The notes under the pieces: generated by a model
What the model was told of the DNA's origin: nothing
The model's database searches: none
The model's input: only the letters and a program-made list of their open reading frames with translations
Assembly: GCA_964404595.1 (NCBI GenBank)
Contig: CAYOKQ010000004.1
Span: forward strand, 1-46,390
Direction: 5' to 3'
Source: CAYJXA01 sp964404595
GTDB lineage: Archaea; Nanobdellota; Nanobdellia; Woesearchaeales; GW2011-AR9
DNA: 46,390 nt
Made by a program: the position numbers and the translations under genes
Shown here: one piece after another, positions 40,473 to 46,390 of the stretch
How positions within the stretch are numbered: the first letter of the stretch is position 1
Layout of the letters: each line of letters opens with the position of its first letter

Positions 40473-41534
40473 CTATACCGCCATAGCTCGTTTTATTCCT
40501 GGATGCGGATTATAGCCTTCTAAAATGAAATCATCTAAAGTTAATTTATCAAATCTTTTCTGGACAATAGTCATGGTCGGAAGTGGTTTGGACTCCCTGG
40601 ACAGCTGCTCTAAAATTCCGGTGACATGATCCTGACCTTCTTTTCCCGGTGTTTCGGATGGTGCATTTTTCTCTATCCAATCCTTAAGATCTAAAAATCT
40701 GAACAGGCTATTACTTTCTAAAATTTTTTTCTTTAGAGTACCAAGATTATGACCATAAAATTTTCCCCGTTCATCAGCACCGCAGTAAAAATGCGCATCA
40801 CCAAAGGCGTGAATAAATCTTCCTGGCTGCAAACCTGCCTGTTGAGCCAAAATCTGAGTCAACAATGCATAACTGGCAATATTGAACGGAACACCTAAAA
40901 ACATATCACAGGAACGTTGGTAAAGATGAAGGTCTACTTTTCCATCGAGCACGTTCAGCTGATAGAATGCATGGCAGGGCGCAAGAGCCATGGTGGGAAT
41001 TTCCTGCGGATTCCAGGCGGTGACGATGATTCTTCTTGACATCGGCTTATGCTGCAGTAAATCAACTACGTCTGCTAATTGATCTATTTCTTTTCCATCC
41101 GACGTTTTCCAGTGCCGCCATTGCGCACCATACACCTCTCCTAAATTACCATGCTGCTGAGCAAATTCTTCATCTTCCCGTATTCTTTGAACATAATCCT
41201 GTAATTTGACTTTCCACTCCGGCGAATACATCGGAAATTGGGCAGCCAACTCTTCTTTTTTCAGATAGTGCTGGAAAGCATTGCCATCCCAGATATGAAC
41301 ATCATTGTCTGCCAGGTATTTGATATTGGTATCGCCGCGCAAAAACCAGATTAATTCATGGATGATGCTTTTGATGGGCACTCGCTTGGTGGTGAGCAGG
41401 GGAAAACCGTCGGCAAGATCGTATTCATTCTGATACCCAAATCGGGAAAGGCTGTCGATGCCGGTGCGATTAGGCTTATAGCCGGTCTGCTTATCCGTGA
41501 GAATAAATTGGGCATGTTTCAGATATTGTTCCAT
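40473..41534 (-). CDS. thyA: thymidylate synthase ThyA with an inserted segment
   Basis: 353 residues from ATG 41534, which has an AAGGGGTG ribosome site upstream; a TATA box at about 41587-41595 is too far for ATG 41576 to be a leaderless start. Motifs: ELIWFLRGDTNIKYL, the active-site Cys in APCHAFYQLNV, YQRSCDMFLGVPFNIASYALLTQ and IHAFGDAHFY. It makes dTMP from dUMP and methylene-THF. The usual length is about 264: a segment of about 45 residues (GADERGKFYGHNLGTLKKKIL ... GQDHVTG) lies between GDAHFY and the LSRESKPLP strand, with other small insertions. Confidence 0.95.
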   Translation of the reverse strand: MEQYLKHAQFILTDKQTGYKPNRTGIDSLSRFGYQNEYDLADGFPLLTTKRVPIKSIIHELIWFLRGDTNIKYLADNDVHIWDGNAFQHYLKKEELAAQFPMYSPEWKVKLQDYVQRIREDEEFAQQHGNLGEVYGAQWRHWKTSDGKEIDQLADVVDLLQHKPMSRRIIVTAWNPQEIPTMALAPCHAFYQLNVLDGKVDLHLYQRSCDMFLGVPFNIASYALLTQILAQQAGLQPGRFIHAFGDAHFYCGADERGKFYGHNLGTLKKKILESNSLFRFLDLKDWIEKNAPSETPGKEGQDHVTGILEQLSRESKPLPTMTIVQKRFDKLTLDDFILEGYNPHPGIKRAMAV

Positions 41535-41653
41535 AAAAGCACCCCTTTTGATTTTGGTGAAAGAAATAATCCTCATTTAAATACATTTATACAGTCCCAT
41601 CTCTCTATTAGAGCCTCATAATCATTTTAAACTCATTCTATTCAAAACCAAGA

Positions 41654-42661
41654 ATGATCCTAGGCATCACCGGCAACTTCGCCTCTGGCAAAGACAGCGT
41701 AGCAGAAATTCTGCAAAAGATGAATTTTTATCATGTTTCCTATTCTGATTTATTGCGCGAAGAACTCAAACAGAGAAATCAGCCCATCACCAGAGACACC
41801 CTAATAGCCATCGGCAATGAAATACGCCAAACCCATGGAGCAGATATTCTTTCCCGGCGTGCTTTGCAAAAAGTGCGTGACGGAGAAAATTATGTGTTTA
41901 CCTCTATACGAAATCCCAGCGAAGTGAAGTACCTCCAGCATCGGCCTGATTTTTTGCTCGTCAACGTCGTGGCTCCCGAGAAAGTACGCCTGCAGCGAAT
42001 CATCGCCCGTAACCGGGAAAATGACCCCAAAACGCTTGCTGAGCTGCGGCAAAAAGAAGCACTTGAAAACAAAAAAGATCCCCACAACCAGCAACTAAAG
42101 ACTGTTGCAAAGATGTCCAAAGCAACGATTGTAAACGATTCTACTCCAGAATTCCTTCAGCAGAAAGTGCAAAAACTCGTGAGCGATTGGATGTACACTT
42201 TACAAGATCCACGCCCAGGTTGGGACTACTATTTTATGAACATTGCCGAACAGGTCAAGATGCGCGCAACCTGCATGTCTGCCAAAAAAGGTGCGATTAT
42301 CGTCAAGGAAAAAATGATTATCTCAACTGGTTATAACGGGACGCCAAAATCTATTGAGCATTGCACTACAGGGGGATGCCTGCGCTGCACTTCCCGCCAT
42401 TTGGGAAAAATGAATTCCGGGCAGTACAAAGAACCCTGCATTTGCTGCCATGCTGAAGAAAATGCCATCGTGCAGGCGGCCTACAATGGTGTTTCCACCA
42501 AAGGATCGATCATGTATTGCACCTTCACTCCTTGTATTGCCTGTGCCAAGATGATTATTAACGCCGGGATAAAAGAGGTCATCATAAAAGTCTTGTATCC
42601 GGATGATGAAGGGACGAAATTATTGAAGAAAGCGGGAATGACGTTACGGATGTTGAAGTAA
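41654..42661 (+). CDS. fusion of P-loop nucleotide kinase and dCMP deaminase
   Basis: 335 residues. Domain 1 (1-180): P-loop kinase similar to dephospho-CoA/NMP kinases, with ILGITGNFASGKDSVAEIL, SYSDLLREELK, FTSIRNPSEVKYL. Domain 2 (185-335): zinc-dependent dCMP deaminase, with SAKKGAIIVKEKMIISTGYNGTPKS, CHAEENAIVQAAYNG and TPCIACAKMIINAGI. The deaminase makes dUMP for ThyA, encoded next to it in the divergent direction. Such kinase-deaminase fusions are known in eukaryotes and archaea. The kinase might substitute for the broken Tmk, but this is speculation. Confidence 0.9.
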   Translation: MILGITGNFASGKDSVAEILQKMNFYHVSYSDLLREELKQRNQPITRDTLIAIGNEIRQTHGADILSRRALQKVRDGENYVFTSIRNPSEVKYLQHRPDFLLVNVVAPEKVRLQRIIARNRENDPKTLAELRQKEALENKKDPHNQQLKTVAKMSKATIVNDSTPEFLQQKVQKLVSDWMYTLQDPRPGWDYYFMNIAEQVKMRATCMSAKKGAIIVKEKMIISTGYNGTPKSIEHCTTGGCLRCTSRHLGKMNSGQYKEPCICCHAEENAIVQAAYNGVSTKGSIMYCTFTPCIACAKMIINAGIKEVIIKVLYPDDEGTKLLKKAGMTLRMLK

Positions 42662-42663
42662 TT

Positions 42664-42933
42664 TTAACCATAGATAAAGTCGTGGTGTTGCATATCTTCA
42701 AATCGAATTATTTTCTTCTGCTCATCCACTTTAAATATTAAGACAAAGTTTGAATCTATATGTACACGTTTAAATTCTTTAAGACTGTGCTGTAAATTCT
42801 TATAGTGATGAGGATTATCACAGAAAATTATTTCCTCAATTTTACGTAGAGTCGCTTCGTATCTCGTTTTATCCTTCTTGTATAATCTCTTAAGAATGCG
42901 ATCGAGTTTATCACTTCGTTCCAAATTATACAT
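42664..42933 (-). CDS. RelE/YoeB-type toxin
   Basis: 89 residues from ATG 42933. RelE-superfamily shape: LDRILKRLYKKDKTRYEATLRKIEEIIFCDNPHHYKNLQHSLKEFKRVHIDSNFVLIFKVDEQKKIIRFEDMQHHDFIYG, including the final H-x-x-x-Y and K/R residues. Members cut mRNA at the ribosome A site. Overlaps the antitoxin stop by 8 bp. Its 3' end is 2 bp after the convergent deaminase gene. Confidence 0.85.
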   Translation of the reverse strand: MYNLERSDKLDRILKRLYKKDKTRYEATLRKIEEIIFCDNPHHYKNLQHSLKEFKRVHIDSNFVLIFKVDEQKKIIRFEDMQHHDFIYG

Positions 42934-43168
42934 GCTCAATTTCCCTTCGCAATTGCTCTATACTAGAAAATTTCTTAAAGTGACCGAGATCAATTTCTAA
43001 TAATTCTTTTTTATATTCTGGTCTCAAGGATGGCTCAACAAAAGTCTCCTCAAATTTGTCAATAACAAAATTTACTGCATCGGACTTGTTTTTAAATCCA
43101 TATTTTCCCTTGACGATCGTAAGTACACGATCTTCATGTTCTCCTAAAGTTATAATTGCTTGAGCCAT
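42926..43168 (-). CDS. DUF2683-like antitoxin
   Basis: 80 residues from ATG 43168: MAQAIITLGEHEDRVLTIVKGKYGFKNKSDAVNFVIDKFEETFVEPSLRPEYKKELLEID. The ribbon-helix-helix-like N-terminus (KNKSDAVNFVIDKF) followed by a flexible toxin-binding tail matches DUF2683, a DPANN-rich antitoxin family. TTTATATAA near 43194-43202 is about 25 bp upstream of ATG 43168, which favours this start over the ATG at 43183. Confidence 0.8.
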   Translation of the reverse strand: MAQAIITLGEHEDRVLTIVKGKYGFKNKSDAVNFVIDKFEETFVEPSLRPEYKKELLEIDLGHFKKFSSIEQLRREIEHV

Positions 43169-43179
43169 AATATTATAAA

Positions 43180-43470
43180 TCATAATGAATTATTATATAA
43201 ATCTTGCGGTTGTTTTTTACGAATGATATCAGCACTAAGAACCACTTCCAGCACTTTCTCCCTGCTCTTGCTTCCTTTGATAATTCTAATCTGTAAATTC
43301 AATTCTCGTTTAAAAAACTTTACCAATGCAGCATTGGCTTTATTTTTGTCAGGAATAGCCGTGAGATACACCTTCAGCCCTTCGTTTTCCTCCACTATCT
43401 TATTAGCCGCAGCATGAGGAATAACTTTCACCGCAATCGATCCTTTCTTCACATATTTAGTGATGTCCAT
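43180..43470 (-). CDS. DUF167/UPF0235 (YggU) protein
   Basis: 96 residues from ATG 43470; a TTG 6 bp before is less likely. Sequence: ITKYVKKGSIAVKVIPHAAANKIVEENEGLKVYLTAIPDKNKANAALVKFFKRELNLQIRIIKGSKSREKVLEVV. This is the complete DUF167 signature (V-x-P-x-A..N...I.....L.V.L.A.P..GKAN.AL...L). The family is widespread; function unknown, often beside membrane proteins. Overlaps the upstream membrane gene by 14 bp. Confidence 0.93.
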   Translation of the reverse strand: MDITKYVKKGSIAVKVIPHAAANKIVEENEGLKVYLTAIPDKNKANAALVKFFKRELNLQIRIIKGSKSREKVLEVVLSADIIRKKQPQDLYNNSL

Positions 43471-44311
43471 GAGCAAGAGTCGAAAGCAGATATATTCTCA
43501 TCCAGCCCAGAAAAAGAAATGAGATTACCAGATTTACAATTGCACTCCACATAGGATATATAAAAAGCCAATTTCTAACCGGAATAAGAAGTGCCGTGAG
43601 CACTACTGCCGTGAGCACCATCAACAGAATCATTCTCCACCATGAAGACCAGTGTGCCTTGATCAGCCCAAAGGCATCCTGAATCGATGCAAACACCCGA
43701 TACTTTTCTGTAAACTCATAATATATCAGAGACAGGACCAGCAAAAAAAATAATATCAATAAGAAACTGACCGCATTATTGAGGATAAGAACAATACTGT
43801 CGATAACCGCGGCGTGATTAAAATATAATGTCGGGCTGATATTTGCCAATACCCTGAAAAGAGCCGACGTGAGCAATTTGAGTATTCCTGCGCCAAGGCC
43901 ATAGATAAGCAGTGGAATCAGCAATCCCAGATGCAGCAGGTTCCAGCGCCAGTATGTTTTCGTGGTGAGCTTCTTTGTACGCAGATAATTCCATATCCAC
44001 GCTTGCTCCAGCGAAAAAAGCAGAAAAGCAAGAACCACCAGCACTATTATCAATCCTAAAGAGACCAATAAAAAAGATTTTAATTGATCCAAGAATGGAA
44101 GAGCCTGTTCAGGAGCGGCGGCGAGTAACTGCTGAATTTCTTCAGGGGTCCTGCCAGCCATCAACGTAGAGCTCGCATTTTGAAGATATCGGCCAAATTG
44201 TGAAAATAGCAAACCTATGCTTCCAAAGAAAATAACATCGATGAGAGCTACCGTCCAAAATTCTTTTCTGAGTTTGAATGAATCAAAATACTGGCGAAAA
44301 TACTGGTTCAT
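43457..44311 (-). CDS. six-helix membrane protein
   Basis: 284 residues with about six transmembrane segments (VALIDVIFFGSIGLLFSQFG; FLLVSLGLIIVLVVLAFLLFSL; LLHLGLLIPLLIYGLGAGIL; IVLILNNAVSFLLILFFLLVLSLIYY; MILLMVLTAVVLTALLIPV; IVNLVISFLFLGWMRIYLL). The cytoplasmic part between the fourth and fifth helices has a TEKYRVFASIQDAFGLIKAHW pattern often seen in DPANN membrane proteins of unknown role. TTTTTATAG is about 23 bp before the ATG. Confidence 0.75.
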   Translation of the reverse strand: MNQYFRQYFDSFKLRKEFWTVALIDVIFFGSIGLLFSQFGRYLQNASSTLMAGRTPEEIQQLLAAAPEQALPFLDQLKSFLLVSLGLIIVLVVLAFLLFSLEQAWIWNYLRTKKLTTKTYWRWNLLHLGLLIPLLIYGLGAGILKLLTSALFRVLANISPTLYFNHAAVIDSIVLILNNAVSFLLILFFLLVLSLIYYEFTEKYRVFASIQDAFGLIKAHWSSWWRMILLMVLTAVVLTALLIPVRNWLFIYPMWSAIVNLVISFLFLGWMRIYLLSTLAHGHH

Positions 44312-44342
44312 AAAAAACAGGAAAATGAGGAACTATAAAAAT

Positions 44343-44828
44343 CTATTTGCTGAGTAAACCGACTAAACCAGCGCCTGCCAATAATGCACCGCTGCCGATC
44401 AGGACATATTGGATCGAACGATCCTGCTTGCATTCCAACGACGAAGCATAATCGCCGCATAGTTCCATGGGACCGGCGGCAAAACCAGCTACAGTTACCA
44501 CGCCTCCACCAATAAACGCTGCCCAAGCCCAGCCCTTGCTTGATTTTTCCTGCACCGATACGGGAGCTACATATGCAGGCCGGGCCGATGACTGGTACGA
44601 TTGTGATGACGGCGCTGATGACGAGGGATTTGGTGGAGGATTTTGATCCAATGCTGCCTGGCGTTGTTCTCGCGTTCTTTTTCCTTTAAGGTAATATGCC
44701 TTTGGAGTTGGCACCGATCCATCCTTAACTGGCTCAGTTTCTTGTGCGTAAGCCACGCTGGAAGTGGCCAGAGCAGCAGCAAGAGTAATATAACGAGTGA
44801 AATTGTTGTTAATGATTCGCGTAAGCAT
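44343..44828 (-). CDS. secreted or membrane small protein
   Basis: 161 residues with an N-terminal Sec-like signal (IINNNFTRYITLAAALATSSVAYA), a Pro/Ser/Gln-rich middle (NPPPNPSSSAPSSQSYQSSARPAYVAPV), and two hydrophobic helices at the C-terminus (GWAWAAFIGGGVVTVAGFAAG; YVLIGSGALLAGAGLVGLL) with two Cys between. TTTAAATATT near 44853 lies 24 bp before the ATG. Function unknown. Confidence 0.7.
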   Translation of the reverse strand: MLTRIINNNFTRYITLAAALATSSVAYAQETEPVKDGSVPTPKAYYLKGKRTREQRQAALDQNPPPNPSSSAPSSQSYQSSARPAYVAPVSVQEKSSKGWAWAAFIGGGVVTVAGFAAGPMELCGDYASSLECKQDRSIQYVLIGSGALLAGAGLVGLLSK

Positions 44829-44922
44829 TTAAGCAGAGAATAAGGCGGAATATTTAAACTTTTCCTACTTTTTGGTAAGAAAAAGAGTAAATTTTAAAAA
44901 GGAAAGACAATTCTGGCATTAA

Positions 44923-45387
44923 ATGCGAACATTAGCCGCCCTTGTTGCCACCTTAGCGCTGCACTGCGCCCCTGTTGTTGTTGGAACTAAAAATTATGGT
45001 ACCACACCTGAGCAGCAGATGCAGACAGCCGTACAGAATATGCGGGCCATTGCTGCCGATGCCTGTGCAAAGAGAAGCATAAACGTCTATCCCTATTGTG
45101 AAAATTTATCCTTTGATGCCGATGCATTACATTATGTTGAACGCACCTGTCTGAGCAGGCAATATCAAGTTCATGGCAATGTAGGTGCAATGGCCTGTAT
45201 TGCCGATACCAATATAACCCATTCCATAGCCTGGGATGATATGCTCAAAGCTTACGGCGGAGGAAATACCGTTAAAGTCTGCAGTGATAAAAAATGCGTA
45301 ACCATCCACGGGTTTCGAAGCTCAGAACAGGCTCAAGGGTTTGCCAAGGCCATTGATATGTATGTGGCGGACAAAATAATTGAATAA
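44923..45387 (+). CDS. secreted small protein with disulfides
   Basis: 154 residues. A signal-peptide-like start (MRTLAALVATLALHCAPVVVG). The mature part has cysteines in ADACAKRSI, PYCENLSF, ERTCLSRQ, AMACIADT, KVCSDKKCVTI, likely disulfide-bonded. No family recognised. TTTTAAAAA at 44892-44900 is 22 bp upstream. Confidence 0.65.
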   Translation: MRTLAALVATLALHCAPVVVGTKNYGTTPEQQMQTAVQNMRAIAADACAKRSINVYPYCENLSFDADALHYVERTCLSRQYQVHGNVGAMACIADTNITHSIAWDDMLKAYGGGNTVKVCSDKKCVTIHGFRSSEQAQGFAKAIDMYVADKIIE

Positions 45388-45418
45388 TAGTAAAATTGGA
45401 GAATAATTAATTAATTTT

Positions 45419-46378
45419 CTAAATTGTTGACAGCAATTCTCGGTCTTCTGAGCAGAAAGTAGGATAACTTTTTTGCTGCTTAAAGCCAGGACCTGCAAGA
45501 ATATTTCTTGGCAAAGCAGGTGCATAACCCAGTGCAAAACTCACCCCTTCTTTCAATTCACCAGAAATATCAGAGCCGTCCATGATGCATCCACGTTTTT
45601 CGTGGTGGTCAAACCCAAAAAGGCCATGGCCAACTTCATGTGCCAAAGTTATATCTAAAGGAGATAATGCACAAGTACTGCTGTAATGAATGATTCCCCG
45701 CCCATGATAAATCCCGCCTTGTGGACCACCATCAGTATCGATGAAATCTCCTTCTTCAATCCAAGGATATGACAAAGGATGAATACGCACGGAAAGAGAA
45801 TCAGTAAAGCCAACACAATATGCTTTGGTGTTATGTTCAACAGAGGCATCAAACGAATCCTCCATTGTTGATTCAGTAATAGATCTGAGCGTAAACTGCA
45901 ATTTTCCATTAGTTGGGGCAGCATAGATGCCATTTAAATGATCTATTAATGATGGCAGGCGATTGCGCACTTGATATTGTAATCTTCTCCAGGATGATTG
46001 GTCTGCAGGGATGGTAAATCGATCCTCATACAATTTTCGCTCACTTGCAGGGACATGCTGATAAGTGATCAGATCGACATCTATGGGAACTTGCTTTCCG
46101 CACAGAATCATCTCACGAAAGGGCACTAAAAGATCTCCTCGCCCGGCACTACGAGGATATAAATGACAATAAAGCTTTTGATTAGCTGGCCAGTTTAAGG
46201 AGGCAGCATGCCCTTTTTCCGAATCGTGCAAATGTGGCAAATCGCGGATATCTGCCTTTCCTTTTTCGAGTTTATTAAGTAAAGCACCACTGATGATTGT
46301 TTTAGCCATAACTTCAAAAACGGTCTTACATTTATACAGTAGTTCCGACTGAAGCTGCCCCAGTTGGGTTCTCTCCAT
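45419..46378 (-). CDS. metzincin-like metalloprotease (possibly partial at the 5' end)
   Basis: 319 residues from ATG 46378; no in-frame stop separates it from the window edge, so the true start may be further upstream. The zinc site is ITLAHEVGHGLFGFDHHEKRGCIMDGSD: His247, Glu248, His251, then Asp257 or His258 as third ligand, and a Met-turn near CIMD. The HExxHxxxxx(D/H) plus Met-turn matches metzincins such as matrixins or snapalysins. No signal peptide at the chosen start. The preceding part is unassigned. Confidence 0.7.
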   Translation of the reverse strand: MERTQLGQLQSELLYKCKTVFEVMAKTIISGALLNKLEKGKADIRDLPHLHDSEKGHAASLNWPANQKLYCHLYPRSAGRGDLLVPFREMILCGKQVPIDVDLITYQHVPASERKLYEDRFTIPADQSSWRRLQYQVRNRLPSLIDHLNGIYAAPTNGKLQFTLRSITESTMEDSFDASVEHNTKAYCVGFTDSLSVRIHPLSYPWIEEGDFIDTDGGPQGGIYHGRGIIHYSSTCALSPLDITLAHEVGHGLFGFDHHEKRGCIMDGSDISGELKEGVSFALGYAPALPRNILAGPGFKQQKSYPTFCSEDRELLSTI

Positions 46379-46390
46379 GAATATGGCGTT

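Noticed and set aside
1..46390. CRISPR array or cas genes
   Set aside because: No set of regularly spaced identical repeats was found; the only multi-copy repeat is the protein repeat at 1300-2784, which is diverged and has no spacers.
1..46390. Insertion sequence, integrase or phage genes
   Set aside because: No transposase, integrase, capsid or terminase motif was seen in any ORF; the cmk and tRNA-Ser duplications have no such gene nearby.

Overview
The window looks like chromosomal DNA of a DPANN archaeon, most like Woesearchaeota or Pacearchaeota. This rests on gene content and signals, not on any database search. The information-processing genes are archaeal: Spt5, SecE, transcription factor S, a class I CCA-adding enzyme, archaeal AsnRS, FtsZ and long-form FKBP. 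Many genes have an A/T-rich TATA box about 22-26 bp before the start codon, which suggests leaderless mRNAs. Genes are densely packed on both strands. Four tRNA genes carry bulge-helix-bulge introns. Many small zinc-ribbon and secreted or membrane proteins have no recognisable family.

Layout. 1-6 kb: a UPF0175/PIN toxin-antitoxin pair, a 2Fe-2S ferredoxin, an eleven-repeat helical protein, a free-standing NFACT-R protein, MTHFR, tRNA-Arg(GCG), a small ferredoxin and a DUF4258/YgiT-AbrB pair. 6-16.5 kb: a zinc-ribbon/EEP-phosphatase/JAMM operon, a run of hypotheticals with a voltage-sensor-like membrane protein and two transglutaminase-like proteins, the CCA enzyme, a DUF5667 surface protein and tRNA-Ser. 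16.5-23 kb: tRNA-Gly(CCC), spt5-secE-orf-ftsZ, FKBP, and a cytidylate kinase gene whose first codons are duplicated on both sides of a Schlafen/AlbA_2 regulator gene. 23-36 kb: surface and glycan genes (GT2, glycosidase-like), VOC protein, tRNA-Arg(CCU), asnS, a frameshifted PIN toxin with its antitoxin, a resolvase-like nuclease, a SulP transporter and an O-methyltransferase. 36-46 kb: a relative of the 16S rRNA m7G1405 methyltransferases, signal peptidase, TFS, a pair of tandem RNA-like structures, a thymidylate cluster (thyA, folA, truncated tmk, kinase-dCMP deaminase fusion), a RelE-type pair and secreted proteins including a metzincin-like protease.

Themes. The thymidylate/folate genes (thyA, folA, dCMP deaminase, distant MTHFR) form one pathway, but the dTMP kinase gene is cut to 86 codons. 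All four tRNAs have an intron at the same unusual place, between positions 59 and 60 of the T loop. The introns of the two tRNA-Arg genes are clearly related and share a conserved core that could form a pseudoknot. Two loci (cytidylate kinase and tRNA-Ser) show the same kind of rearrangement: the 5' end of a host gene is repeated on both sides of inserted DNA, so the original promoter stays with the distal copy and an intact gene is rebuilt downstream. These intron and insertion events, and the tandem RNA-like structures at 38.7 kb, are the most promising leads.
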